A DNA stretch of 64,000 nucleotides, from NCBI RefSeq assembly GCF_003259435.1, contig NZ_QLMA01000010.1, positions 242,560-306,559 of the forward strand. Reading direction: 5' to 3'. Positions 44,101-52,709 of the stretch are shown here, in pieces. Under the pieces are notes generated by a model, which saw only the letters and a program-made list of their open reading frames with translations, made no database searches and was not told where the DNA came from. Both the position numbers and the translations under genes were made by a program. This DNA is from Chitinophaga dinghuensis. GTDB lineage: Bacteria > Bacteroidota > Bacteroidia > Chitinophagales > Chitinophagaceae. Each line of letters begins with the position of its first letter. The first letter of the stretch is position 1.

Positions 44101-44431
44101 TGCAGATCTGAATATTACACAGGATATCTTTATGTTCACTGGTAAGAATAATGTGAAGCATACTATTCGCTTAACATTTGACATTATCAACCTGGGTAAT
44201 TTACTGAACAGAAGATGGGGTACTTACAAACTGCCGAATCAGCCATCTTTCCTGAAGTACGAAGGTCAGTTCCGCGATCCTGTAAGTGGCCAGGCTACTG
44301 CAACGCCGGCGTTCTCCTTCCCTTACCTGGATGCGAAAAATGAAATTCCGTTGACTAATTCCTGGAGAGATAATACAGGAACTATTAGTCGCTGGCAAGG
44401 ACAGATAGGTATCCGATATATCTTTAACTAA
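41111..44431 (+). CDS. Oar-like TonB-dependent receptor with CarboxypepD_reg-like domain
   Basis: A 1106-residue outer-membrane protein. Signal peptide (to about residue 26, ending YAQE), then a carboxypeptidase-regulatory-like beta domain (SGIINSGNDPVPGASIIA, 30-110), a plug region (RSMQDFTRLTPSANGLNIGG, NNMTVDGANFNNAFG) and a large C-terminal barrel ending IGIRYIFN. The sequence style matches Oar-type receptors rather than SusC: it is longer and no susD gene follows. Such proteins may import or export large substrates. A structured leader precedes it and a strong terminator follows. Confidence 0.88.
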   Translation: MSPKIIRLIWGLLCCMLLIPTFIYAQETTADISGIINSGNDPVPGASIIAIHQPTGSRYVTVSRKDGRFNLPNLRVGGPYVVTVTYVGFKEEKKENIFLSLGQDYKLDLTLKASTSSLNEVVVKSTGAQNKVFNKSRTGSQEVITRAQMDRLPTISRSMQDFTRLTPSANGLNIGGRSNQLNNMTVDGANFNNAFGLQATLGSQTASQPISLEALEQIQVNVSPYDVRQGGFSGAGINSITKSGTNTFKGTVYTFLQTPGLQGLKVGTATVPKPDFNYNLRGFNVGGAIVKNKVFFFLSAEQERISAPATSLVANKPNQVAGGNVSQAVADTLDALKKFLIDKYNYNPGDYQGYPYRTQSDKITAKIDWNINEKNTLTFKYNYLKSFRDISASNSGAPNGNRQPSNTGLPFSGSGYTINNNFNIFIAELNTRISNNMSNKLQIGYSAMRDFRSSLSGSNFPLVDILNGQGASYTAFGYEPFTYNNKLSTDVYQISDIFNLYKGAHEITIGTQNYYKAFVNGFAPNYVGNYRFNTLTDFYASANSGALTTARYALSYASTPDGSFPFAKVNSLELGLFVQDKWSVSKYFTLTYGLRIDVPIIGNTFTRNDSLMALTFRDGVKLDVGQKPKTTPLLSPRIGFNWDVTHDNQTQIRGGIGLFAGPPPAVWLSNQAGNNGVQFGSFVATATNTTTIPYPFSPDPNIYRPGPGQLATAYNIAATDRNFKYPQVLKTTLAVDRRLPGGIDGTLEFNYSKDINAVYFQNVNLPATGMMLDGTPDHRIRYNSSQIYGPGKNSLSNPNISDAILMRNTNKGYSYFVTLQLQKNVQNFTVSAAYTYSKSRSVNDGGTIAQSNWRDRPVSGDPNANDLGYSNFYLPHRVIATATYRFTWAKHFATSFGLVFEAAPNGTTSYTYNGDLNNDGSGGNNDLIYIPRQASDIKLVQVGYGDKTYNPSTNADKRSESVIWNQLDNFIKQDNYLSNHRGEYAERNGVVLPWFKRADLNITQDIFMFTGKNNVKHTIRLTFDIINLGNLLNRRWGTYKLPNQPSFLKYEGQFRDPVSGQATATPAFSFPYLDAKNEIPLTNSWRDNTGTISRWQGQIGIRYIFN

Positions 44432-44440
44432 CGGTTATCC

Positions 44441-44489
44441 ATAAACGAAAAATCCATCTCTGCTAAGTAGAGATGGATTTTTCGTTTAT
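44441..44489 (+). terminator. Terminator after the Oar-like receptor
   Basis: A 21-base perfect stem (44441-44461 with 44469-44489), a 7-base loop and a T-rich right arm. Confidence 0.88.
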
Positions 44490-44959
44490 AGCAAGTAATA
44501 AATGGTAGTAAAAATTATATGAGTACTTGTACAATTTGATGGAAATGGTGACCGTTTATATAGCATAGCTATATTCTAAATTTTTCTCCTGTCTTTCCCT
44601 TATACCATACTTCAGGCATATATAAAAAAAAAGACCTGCAAGCTAAAAAACCCGCAGGTGTTCATAACCTATGCCAACTTTAGAGTAATCGTTAAGAGCG
44701 TTACGGCTGAGCCGCTAAGCCCTAATATTTTTAGTTATGATTGTCTTTTTTGTGTTGATATATTATTAACGTAGTAGAAAATAATTTTGTTCAGTTTTTT
44801 CTAAATATTTTTTTTTGGTTTTAACAGTGCAGCTTTTTTAAGCGTGCTACATAATTACTTACGAACACTTAATTCGTTTGGATTGCTAAAATGGAAAAAA
44901 AATAAAAAAAAATCTTATTATTTAATTTTAAAATATCTAATTAAATCAAGATAGGAATT
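44490..44959. other. Orphan AT-rich region
   Basis: About 470 bases without a gene. It contains a minus-strand terminator at 44624-44659, a GC-rich dyad at about 44696-44719 and then very AT-rich sequence up to the end of the epimerase gene. It may be a long 3-prime leader of the epimerase message or a small RNA gene; no promoter box was found inside. Confidence 0.4.
44624..44659 (-). terminator. Minus-strand terminator far downstream of the epimerase gene
   Basis: A 6-base stem (44634-44639 with 44654-44659) and a 14-base loop, followed on the minus strand by nine T (44632-44624). It lies 300 bases beyond the stop of the epimerase gene. Confidence 0.5.
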
Positions 44960-45361
44960 TTAGCGAATCTCTTGACAAATCTCGATGAGCACGCCATTTG
45001 TGTTTTTCGGGTGTACAAAGCAAATCAGCTTATTATCGGCTCCTTTTTTAGGTGTTTCTGAGAGTAAAATGAAGCCTTCAGATTTGAGTCGTTCCATTTC
45101 TGCATAGATATCTGCCACTTCGAATGCGATATGATGCATTCCTTCTCCTTTTTTATCCAGGTATTTGGCGATAGCGCTCTCAGGCGCCGTTGCTTCCAGC
45201 AATTCGATTTTACTTTCTCCTTGTTGGAAGAAGGCGGTCAGTACATTTTCGCTGGCGACTTCTTCCTTTTTGTAACAAGGTGTGTTCAATAATTTTTCAA
45301 ACAGAGGGATGCTTACATCCAGTGATTTAACGGCGATTCCGATATGTTCAACCTTGAGCAT
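44960..45361 (-). CDS. mce: Methylmalonyl-CoA epimerase
   Basis: A 133-residue vicinal-oxygen-chelate enzyme interconverting the 2R and 2S forms of methylmalonyl-CoA. It shows VEHIGIAVKSLD at the N-terminus, GMHHIAFEVADI near residue 77 and NGVLIEIC at the end, giving the metal ligands His, His and Glu. The length is typical. It belongs to the propionyl-CoA/succinyl-CoA route, as does the B12-binding protein at 61.6 kb. It diverges from the desulfurase gene. Confidence 0.93.
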   Translation of the reverse strand: MLKVEHIGIAVKSLDVSIPLFEKLLNTPCYKKEEVASENVLTAFFQQGESKIELLEATAPESAIAKYLDKKGEGMHHIAFEVADIYAEMERLKSEGFILLSETPKKGADNKLICFVHPKNTNGVLIEICQEIR

Positions 45362-45366
45362 GTATA

Positions 45367-45398
45367 TTGTTTTTACAGCATCTAATGTCGTATTTTTG
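45367..45398 (+). promoter_or_regulatory. Promoter of the cysteine desulfurase gene
   Basis: TATTTTTG at 45391-45398 with a TTG 21 bases upstream (45367-45369). The box ends 4 bases before the ATG at 45403, implying a leaderless message. Confidence 0.55.
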
Positions 45399-45402
45399 TT
45401 TG

Positions 45403-46596
45403 ATGCTGCAACTACCTGTTTATCTGGACAATAACGCCACTACCGCTGTCGATCCGCGGGTGTTGGAAGTCATGCTCCCTTATTTTACTACTCAGTATGG
45501 CAATGCAGCCAGCAGAAGTCATTCTTTTGGATGGGTGGCAGAAGAGGCCGTTGATTATGCGAGAGAGCAGGTCGCGGGATTGATTGGCGCAGTGAAGCAG
45601 GAAATTGTGTTTACATCCGGCGCAACGGAGGCCATTAACCTGGCGATAAAAGGCGTATATGAAACTTATGTTGCCAGCGGTAATCATATTATCACCTGTG
45701 TAACGGAGCATAAAGCAGTAATAGATACGGTCAAGCATCTGGAGAAAAAGGGCGCACAGGTAACATGGTTGCCGGTGGATGCCGATGGACTTATTTCTCC
45801 CGCAGCGTTGGAAGCCGCTATCACGCCGAAAACGATTCTCATTGCCATTATGTATGCCAATAACGAAACCGGCGTTATCCAACCGGTGAAGGAAATTGGA
45901 AATATAGCTAAAAAACATAATGTAATTTTCTTTTGTGACGCTACGCAGGCAGTAGGGAAAATACCTGTGAATGTTTTGGGAGACAACATTGACTTGCTGA
46001 CGCTGAGTGCACATAAGATGTACGGACCTAAAGGAGTGGGCGCCCTCTATGTGAGGCGTCGGGACCCGAGGGTACGGCTGGCTGCCCAGATAGATGGTGG
46101 CGGTCATGAGCGGGGAATGCGCTCCGGCACCTTGAATGTACCAGCCATAGCCGGGTTGGGGAAGGCCTGTGAATTATGTGCCCGGGAAATGCCGGAAGAA
46201 GCTATTCGGTTACGTCGGCTCCGTGATAAGTTGGAACAAGGCTTATTACAGCTGGAGGCGAGTAAGCTAAACGGCTCCGTGTCTCACCGTTTACCACAAA
46301 CAACCAACATCTCTCTAAATTATCTGGAGGGTCAGACCCTGATCATGCAGTTTGCTAAACAAATTGCGCTGAGCTCAGGATCGGCCTGTACTTCTGCTTC
46401 TATGGAACCAAGCTATGTATTAAAGGCCATGGGCCTGGATGATACCCTCGGCCGGAATGCCCTCCGAATGGGCGTGGGCAGGTTTACTACCGAGGAGGAA
46501 ATCGACTTCGTCATTACTACTATCACCAATGCCGTGATAGAAATGAGGAAAATAAGTCCCCAATGGGAGGCATTTAAATCAGGAGTTACACAATAA
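45403..46596 (+). CDS. Cysteine desulfurase, NifS/IscS class V aminotransferase
   Basis: A 397-residue PLP enzyme that takes sulfur from cysteine for Fe-S clusters, thiolation or cofactor synthesis. It shows PVYLDNNATTAVDP at the start, the PLP-lysine in SAHKMYGPKGVGALYV near residue 205 and the catalytic Cys in SSGSACTSASMEPSYV near 327. The loop length points to the IscS/NifS group I. Met 45403 is preferred because two earlier in-frame Mets fall on or before the promoter box. There is no iscU or iscR nearby; gldF follows after 60 bases with its own promoter. Confidence 0.93.
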   Translation: MLQLPVYLDNNATTAVDPRVLEVMLPYFTTQYGNAASRSHSFGWVAEEAVDYAREQVAGLIGAVKQEIVFTSGATEAINLAIKGVYETYVASGNHIITCVTEHKAVIDTVKHLEKKGAQVTWLPVDADGLISPAALEAAITPKTILIAIMYANNETGVIQPVKEIGNIAKKHNVIFFCDATQAVGKIPVNVLGDNIDLLTLSAHKMYGPKGVGALYVRRRDPRVRLAAQIDGGGHERGMRSGTLNVPAIAGLGKACELCAREMPEEAIRLRRLRDKLEQGLLQLEASKLNGSVSHRLPQTTNISLNYLEGQTLIMQFAKQIALSSGSACTSASMEPSYVLKAMGLDDTLGRNALRMGVGRFTTEEEIDFVITTITNAVIEMRKISPQWEAFKSGVTQ

Positions 46597-46627
46597 TAAA
46601 TCCCTGATAAGCATTATCTAATAAATA

Positions 46628-46635
46628 TATATTTG
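46628..46635 (+). promoter_or_regulatory. Promoter -7 box for gldFG
   Basis: TATATTTG, 21 bases before the gldF ATG. Confidence 0.5.
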
Positions 46636-46656
46636 CACCTACACTAATTACTATTC

Positions 46657-47397
46657 ATGCTAGCCATCTTTAAGAAAGAGATAAACCAGTTTTTTAGCAG
46701 TATTACGGGCTATGTGGCCATTATACTGTTTCTGCTGGCAAACGGGCTTTTCCTGTTTGTATTTCCGGATACCAGTCTGCTGGATACCGGATACGCCAAT
46801 CTGGACCCGCTCTTCGACCTCGCTCCACTATTATATCTGTTATTGATCCCTGCTATTACCATGCGTAGTTTCGCCGATGAATTTAAAACCGGCACCATGG
46901 AATTACTCAGTACCAAACCATTGGGTGGCTGGGATGTGGTGATGGGGAAATTCTTCAGTTCTCTGCTGATAGTTGTTATTTCCCTGCTGCCGACGGTGAT
47001 TTATTATTTTGCTATCCGTCAGTTGAGCGTAAATCCGCAATTGTTGGATAATGGCGGTATCATCGGGTCTTATGTGGGATTGTTACTGTTGGGCGCTACC
47101 TTCACGGCTATCGGGGTATGGTCTTCCAGTCTGACGGCTAATGCCATGGTGGCATTTCTCATTGCGCTGTTTACTTGCTTTATATTCTATAATGGGTTTG
47201 ATGCCCTGAGTAAAATTCCGTCTTTCAGTGGTGGGGCAGATTATTACCTGCAGATGGCTGGTATTAAATTTCACTATCTCTCTGTCAGCAGGGGTGTGAT
47301 TGATAGCCGGGATGTTATCTATTTCCTCAGTGTTTCCGGGCTGATGCTCTATCTCACGAAATTATCTCTCCAACGCAAACTTTGGCAAAACGGTTAA
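46657..47397 (+). CDS. gldF: Gliding-associated ABC transporter permease GldF
   Basis: A 246-residue inner-membrane protein with six hydrophobic segments, of the ABC-2 permease type. The segments MLAIFKKEINQFFSSITGY and FADEFKTGTMELLSTKPLG are characteristic of GldF. With GldA (the ATPase) and GldG it forms a transporter linked to gliding in Flavobacterium. gldG begins 6 bases after the stop; gldA is not in the window. Confidence 0.92.
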   Translation: MLAIFKKEINQFFSSITGYVAIILFLLANGLFLFVFPDTSLLDTGYANLDPLFDLAPLLYLLLIPAITMRSFADEFKTGTMELLSTKPLGGWDVVMGKFFSSLLIVVISLLPTVIYYFAIRQLSVNPQLLDNGGIIGSYVGLLLLGATFTAIGVWSSSLTANAMVAFLIALFTCFIFYNGFDALSKIPSFSGGADYYLQMAGIKFHYLSVSRGVIDSRDVIYFLSVSGLMLYLTKLSLQRKLWQNG

Positions 47398-47403
47398 GGA
47401 CTC

Positions 47404-49113
47404 ATGGCAACGACTACACGAAAAAAATATATTCAACGGGCGATCGGCGTGGTGCTACTGTTGACAGGCGTCAATATTGCGGCGGCTTATCTGCACGGAC
47501 GTTGGGATTTAACGGCTGAAAAAAGATATACCCTTTCTTCCGGTACAGTGAATTTGCTGAAAAAACTGGACAGTCAGGTTGAAATTGAAGTATACCTGAA
47601 AGGCGATTATCCCGCTACTTTCAAGCAATTGGCACAGTCGACACAGGAGCTCCTGGAAGAATTCCGGGAATATGGCAAACAGAATGTACGCTATACTTTT
47701 GTGAACCCTGTGGAAGGGTTGAGCGATTCTGCCCGTATGAAATTCCTCGGCGAGCTCACTGCTCAGGGAATCATGCCTTTCAATATGAAGGTACAAGGCG
47801 AGGCTAACGACAGTTACCAGGAAAAACTGATTTTCCCCGGGGCCATGATCCATTATAAAGGGAAAAAGATGGGCGTCAACCTGCTGAAAAACCAGGGAGG
47901 AACAGATCCCATGCAAACCATGAATAGCTCCGAATCGCTGTTGGAGTATCAGTTTGCCAGTGCTATCAGCAAATTGCAGGAAGATCATAAACCCTTGATC
48001 GGGTATATGCTCGGACATGGGGAATCCCTTGGGGCAGAAGTTTACGATGCTCTCACTACGCTCCAGAGCAATTATAACCTGGACACGCTTACTTTGCAAG
48101 GCACTGCATATATTCCGAAAGATTTCAATGTAATATTATTCGCCAAGCCGGCAGAAGCGTTTAGTGATGCCGACAAACTGAAGATTGACCAGTATGTCAT
48201 GAATGGCGGGAAGGTATTATGGTTTATAGACGAGACTAATGCCGGATTTGACAGTCTTCAGCAGAAGCAGTCGTTCCTGGCATTTGATCGCGGGTTAAAT
48301 CTGGAAGACCTGTTATTCCGTTATGGTGTGCGTATTAACCAGGATCTGATCCAGGATTTGCAGTCGGATGCCGTACCGATGGTAGTGGGCAATGTGGGTA
48401 AGCGTCCGCAGATAATACAGTTACCGTTTCCTTTATTTCCGTTGCTGACGCCAACTGGCGCGCATCCGATCGTGAAGAATCTGGACTTGGTGCTCAGTCA
48501 CTTTGTAAGTTCGATGGATACGGTCAGAACGGAAGGTATACGTAAAACCATACTCCTGACAAGTTCCCGTACCACGCGTACGATGCGGGTGCCAGCGGAA
48601 ATCAGTTGGGAGATGTTGAAAACGCAGCCGAATCCGAGAGATTTCCGTCAGCAGCATCTGGCTACAGCCGTATTGCTGGAGGGTAAGTTTACATCTTTAT
48701 TCCGTAATCGGCTGGAACCCACAGCAGCAAGTGCGTTGGAGCAGGCCAGCAGAACGCCATTCAAGGCCGAAGCTGATACCGCTAATGCCATGATAGTAGT
48801 AAGTGATGGCGATCTTATTGCCAATGCCGTATCTCGCAAAGAGGGGCCGCTGCAGATGGGGATCAACGAATATAATCCTGGCTATGCCTTTGCCAATAAG
48901 GAGTTCATGCTTAACTGTATGGAATTCCTGACGGGTAAACATGGGATTATGGAAAGTAGGAATAAAGAAATTACGTTACGTTTGCTGGATGCCGATAAGG
49001 TGAAGAAAGAAAAAACGAAATGGCAAGCCATCTGCTTTATTGTACCAGTGGGAGTGATATTGCTTTTTGCGATGGTATTTCTGTTTATAAGACAGCGTAA
49101 GTTCGCCGAATAG
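47404..49113 (+). CDS. gldG: Gliding-associated ABC transporter component GldG
   Basis: A 569-residue protein with an N-terminal membrane segment (about 13-30), a large extracytoplasmic domain of the ABC-type uncharacterised transport (DUF4350-like) class and a C-terminal membrane segment (about 540-563). The opening WDLTAEKRYTLSSGTVNLLK and GYMLGHGESLGAEVYDAL are typical of GldG. It is coupled to gldF with a 6-base gap and is the second half of the GldFG permease. Confidence 0.92.
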   Translation: MATTTRKKYIQRAIGVVLLLTGVNIAAAYLHGRWDLTAEKRYTLSSGTVNLLKKLDSQVEIEVYLKGDYPATFKQLAQSTQELLEEFREYGKQNVRYTFVNPVEGLSDSARMKFLGELTAQGIMPFNMKVQGEANDSYQEKLIFPGAMIHYKGKKMGVNLLKNQGGTDPMQTMNSSESLLEYQFASAISKLQEDHKPLIGYMLGHGESLGAEVYDALTTLQSNYNLDTLTLQGTAYIPKDFNVILFAKPAEAFSDADKLKIDQYVMNGGKVLWFIDETNAGFDSLQQKQSFLAFDRGLNLEDLLFRYGVRINQDLIQDLQSDAVPMVVGNVGKRPQIIQLPFPLFPLLTPTGAHPIVKNLDLVLSHFVSSMDTVRTEGIRKTILLTSSRTTRTMRVPAEISWEMLKTQPNPRDFRQQHLATAVLLEGKFTSLFRNRLEPTAASALEQASRTPFKAEADTANAMIVVSDGDLIANAVSRKEGPLQMGINEYNPGYAFANKEFMLNCMEFLTGKHGIMESRNKEITLRLLDADKVKKEKTKWQAICFIVPVGVILLFAMVFLFIRQRKFAE

Positions 49114-49139
49114 AACCATTTAACTTAATTATACTTAGT

Positions 49140-49147
49140 TATATTTG
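49140..49147 (+). promoter_or_regulatory. Promoter -7 box for the TerC gene
   Basis: TATATTTG, 23 bases before the ATG at 49171. Confidence 0.45.
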
Positions 49148-49170
49148 CTGCTCAACTTTAATTTCGTCAC

Positions 49171-50109
49171 ATGACACCCACGCAGTGGACGTACCTGATT
49201 TTTGGAATCGTAGTAATTGTAGCCCTGATTTTTGATTTGGGCCTGCTTAGTAAGAAAAATGAGCAGATGACTATTAAAAAAGCCCTGATTCAGACTTGTT
49301 TCTGGGTAGGCTTGTCAATGTTGTTTTTCGGGTTCATGTGGTTTGAAGATGGTCCGACTCCCGCTATCAGCTATCTGAGTGCGTATTTGATGGAGTGGTC
49401 ATTATCTATCGATAATATATTCGTCTTTATACTCATTTTCGGATATTTTAATATAAAGGAAGCGAACTATGCCAGGGTGCTGTTGATAGGGATATTGATG
49501 GCCATTGTATTCCGGGCAATATTTATTAGTCTCGGAGTCGTTTTGATACATAAATTTGAGTGGATTCTCTATATCTTCGGGGTATTCCTGGTGTATACCG
49601 GGATAAAGATGTTCACAGCCAAGGAGGATGATCAGTTTAACCCTCAGGAGAGTGGCATCATGAGGTTCATCAGCAAGTATATGCGTTGGACGACAGAAGA
49701 TCCGCAGGGTAAGTTTGTTATTAAACGTGGCGGTAAAACGTACCTGACCACATTATCCGTAGTAGTGGTGATGTTGGCATTCACCGACATTGTATTTGCC
49801 TTGGATTCTATACCTGCAGTATTTGCTATTTCGCAGGATCCAATGGTAGTGTTTACCTCCAACATATTCGCAGTACTGGGGTTGAGATCATTATTTTTCC
49901 TGCTTAGGGGAGCAGTGGATAAATTTGATTATTTACCGCAGGGCATTGCGATTGTGCTGGTTTTCATAGGCCTTAAAATGCTCGCCGAGTATTTTATACA
50001 TATACCCGTATACGTATCACTGATTGTGATTGTAGTATGCCTTGGGGGTTCTATTCTTTATTCCCTATACCACGAAAAGAAAGAAACACCGAAAGGACAA
50101 GTGAAGTAA
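49171..50109 (+). CDS. TerC/Alx-family membrane protein
   Basis: A 312-residue membrane protein with about nine hydrophobic segments. The family core is visible as YLMEWSLSIDNIFVFILIF near residue 75 and LAFTDIVFALDSIPAVFAI near 205, with paired Asp residues thought to bind metal. TerC proteins are linked to tellurite resistance, manganese export and metal loading of secreted proteins. The next gene starts 35 bases after its stop. Confidence 0.92.
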   Translation: MTPTQWTYLIFGIVVIVALIFDLGLLSKKNEQMTIKKALIQTCFWVGLSMLFFGFMWFEDGPTPAISYLSAYLMEWSLSIDNIFVFILIFGYFNIKEANYARVLLIGILMAIVFRAIFISLGVVLIHKFEWILYIFGVFLVYTGIKMFTAKEDDQFNPQESGIMRFISKYMRWTTEDPQGKFVIKRGGKTYLTTLSVVVVMLAFTDIVFALDSIPAVFAISQDPMVVFTSNIFAVLGLRSLFFLLRGAVDKFDYLPQGIAIVLVFIGLKMLAEYFIHIPVYVSLIVIVVCLGGSILYSLYHEKKETPKGQVK

Positions 50110-50144
50110 AAGGCAGCTGCGAAAAACGTTTTTGTAGCCGCCAA

Positions 50145-52655
50145 GTGATTATTCAAACTGATAAAAACGTGTATAACGCAGCGAGTATCAACAAAGCTCT
50201 GAAAGGAGAGTTGTTGCAGGAAACAGGGTTTTCAGAAATTGGTCATATCTTACTGGACAGCCGTAAGCTGATCTTTCCCGAAACATCCTTATTCATCCCC
50301 CTGGTGAGCGCCAGACGCAATGCTCATCAGTACATTGATGAGCTATACCGGAAAGGTGTCAGCAATTTTATCGTCAGTGAACCCGTGCCACTGGAGAAAT
50401 ATCCCAAAGCCAACTTTATACTGGTTAAAGATACCCTGCACGCATTACATATGCTGGTAGCCTGGCACCGGCAACAGTTTAACATCCCTGTTATAGGTAT
50501 TACCGGAAGTAATGGGAAGACCATTGTAAAAGAGTGGTTATTCCAGCTGCTGGAGAAAGATTATAACATTGTACGTAGTCCGAAAAGCTACAATTCTCAG
50601 ATCGGCGTACCATTGTCTGTTTGGCAGATGCAACCCGAAAACCAGCTGGCCATCTTTGAAGCCGGCATTTCCCAACCGGGAGAAATGGTGAACCTGGAGA
50701 AGATTATTCGTCCTACCATTGGCATATTTACCAATATCGGGGAGGCGCACAGTGAAGGATTCCTCAATATTCGTCAAAAGATAAATGAGAAACTGATACT
50801 CTTCATGAAGAGTGATATTCTTATTTACTGCAAAGATTATCTGGCGCTGAACGAATGTGTGTTGTCTTTCCATAACCAAATGCAAGAAGGCCCTGAACTG
50901 TTCTCCTGGTCAAGGAAAACAGATGCAGATCTGCGCATTATCAACACAGAAAAATTAGATCATCATACCAGCATTGAGGCCACCTACAAAGGTGAAACCC
51001 TGCATATCCGAATTCCTTTTACGGATGAAGGATCTGTGGAAAACGCCATTCACTGCTGGGCGCTCATGCTTTACCTGGGCAAAGAACAGGACGTGATTCA
51101 GCAACGCATGGATTTGCTTAGCAATATTGCGATGCGCCTGGAATTGAAGCAAGGGATTAACAACTGTTCCGTAATTAACGACAGCTATAACCTGGACCTG
51201 GGTTCGCTGACTATTGCGCTGGATTTCCTACAGCAACAGCAGCAACATCAGGTACGTACCGTTATTCTCAGCGATATCCTGCAAAGCGGAAAAAGCGACG
51301 CCACACTTTATGAAGAAGTGGCGGATCTGCTGCGTCAGAATGGTATCAATAAGCTGATTGCAATCGGTAAGAATATCAGCAGGGAGAAGAAAAGCTTCCA
51401 GCAGATAGAAGGGTTAAAGTCGCAGTTCTTTAACACTACAGATGAGTTTATTCAGCAGTTTAATGGAGACGACTTCCAATTCGAAACAATACTGGTAAAA
51501 GGTTCCAGGGTGTTTGAGTTTGAACGTATTGGTAAACTGCTGGAGCAGAAAGCTCATCAAACCATACTGGAAATCAATCTCACAGCGATTTCTCAAAACG
51601 TTAAATACTATCAGTCGCTTTTAAAGCCCAATACTAAACTGATGGCCATGGTGAAAGCATTTTCCTATGGTAGCGGAAGTTTTGAAATCGCGAATCTGTT
51701 GCAGTTTCATGGAGTAGATTACCTCGCGGTGGCTTATGCGGATGAAGGGGTGGAACTTCGTCGTGCCGGCATTACGATGCCTATCATGGTGATGAATCCA
51801 GAACCAGCCAGCTTCGATGCCATTCTGCACTGGAACCTTGAGCCGGAACTCTATTCCATGGGCATTCTTATGCAGTTTATGGAGGAGGTGAATACGGCAG
51901 GGAAATCTAATTTCCCTGTGCATATCAAGTTGGATACAGGCATGCATCGACTGGGATTTGTAACGAAAGATATTCCTGAACTGATAAAAGTGCTGACTTC
52001 CGGTTCTGTGCTGAAAGTACAGTCGGTATTCAGTCACCTTGCTGCCAGCGAAGATCCTGCAGAAGACGCCTTCACACAGCAACAGGGCAACCTGTTCTAT
52101 GAAATGAGTCATGAGTTGCAGAAGTCGCTCGGCTACGCCGTTATCCGTCATATTTCCAATAGTGCCGCTATTACCCGTCATCCGGAATTACAACTGGACA
52201 TGGTAAGATTAGGTATTGGGATGTATGGTATTGACAGTGCAAAAGATATTCAGGCACAATTGAGGAATGTGAGCACGCTCAAAACCACTATTTCTCAGCT
52301 GAAAGAGCTGGAACCGGGCGAAACGGTGGGCTACGGACGTCGTTGGGAAGCCAAGAGACCGTCTGTGACAGCTACAGTGCGTATCGGTTATGCGGATGGA
52401 TATGTAAGGAGATTCGGTAACAGTAAAGGGAAAATGCTCATCCGGGGCAAGCTGGCGCCAGTTATAGGCGTGGTAGCTATGGATATGTGTATGCTGGATG
52501 TAACGCATATTCCGGAGGCGGCTGAAGGCGATGAAGTGATCGTATTTGGTCAGGATTTGCCGGTACAGCAGCTGGCAGAGTGGGCGGAAAGCATTCCCTA
52601 TGAAATATTAACAGGAATTTCACAGCGGGTAAAAAGAGTATATTTCCAGGAATAG
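50145..52655 (+). CDS. MurF-like ligase fused to alanine racemase
   Basis: An 836-residue fusion. Residues 1-450 are a Mur ligase domain with ATP loop GITGSNGKTIVKEWL. Several MurF signatures are altered: SYNSQIGVPL, EAGISQ instead of EMGAN, and DSYNLDLGSL instead of DAYNANPSS. Residues 465-836 are alanine racemase, with the PLP-lysine in MVKAFSYGSGSF and the catalytic Tyr in VGYGRRW. It should make D-alanine and perhaps join D-Ala-D-Ala. I choose GTG at 50145, because the longer frame overlaps terC; GTG at 50169 is also possible. Confidence 0.88.
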   Translation: MIIQTDKNVYNAASINKALKGELLQETGFSEIGHILLDSRKLIFPETSLFIPLVSARRNAHQYIDELYRKGVSNFIVSEPVPLEKYPKANFILVKDTLHALHMLVAWHRQQFNIPVIGITGSNGKTIVKEWLFQLLEKDYNIVRSPKSYNSQIGVPLSVWQMQPENQLAIFEAGISQPGEMVNLEKIIRPTIGIFTNIGEAHSEGFLNIRQKINEKLILFMKSDILIYCKDYLALNECVLSFHNQMQEGPELFSWSRKTDADLRIINTEKLDHHTSIEATYKGETLHIRIPFTDEGSVENAIHCWALMLYLGKEQDVIQQRMDLLSNIAMRLELKQGINNCSVINDSYNLDLGSLTIALDFLQQQQQHQVRTVILSDILQSGKSDATLYEEVADLLRQNGINKLIAIGKNISREKKSFQQIEGLKSQFFNTTDEFIQQFNGDDFQFETILVKGSRVFEFERIGKLLEQKAHQTILEINLTAISQNVKYYQSLLKPNTKLMAMVKAFSYGSGSFEIANLLQFHGVDYLAVAYADEGVELRRAGITMPIMVMNPEPASFDAILHWNLEPELYSMGILMQFMEEVNTAGKSNFPVHIKLDTGMHRLGFVTKDIPELIKVLTSGSVLKVQSVFSHLAASEDPAEDAFTQQQGNLFYEMSHELQKSLGYAVIRHISNSAAITRHPELQLDMVRLGIGMYGIDSAKDIQAQLRNVSTLKTTISQLKELEPGETVGYGRRWEAKRPSVTATVRIGYADGYVRRFGNSKGKMLIRGKLAPVIGVVAMDMCMLDVTHIPEAAEGDEVIVFGQDLPVQQLAEWAESIPYEILTGISQRVKRVYFQE

Positions 52656-52709
52656 GGAACTTGCGATAGGTTTATCCATGGTCGGGTTTCCTTCTTTGAA
52701 ATAAACCAT

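Noticed and set aside
41111..44431. SusC/SusD-type polysaccharide utilisation locus
   Set aside because: The receptor is Oar-like and no susD, glycoside hydrolase or hybrid sensor gene is adjacent; the same holds for the second receptor at 54.2 kb.
50037..50144. N-terminal extension of the MurF-Alr protein overlapping terC
   Set aside because: The residues are basic and unlike a Mur ligase N-terminus; GTG starts at 50145 or 50169 give the normal beginning.
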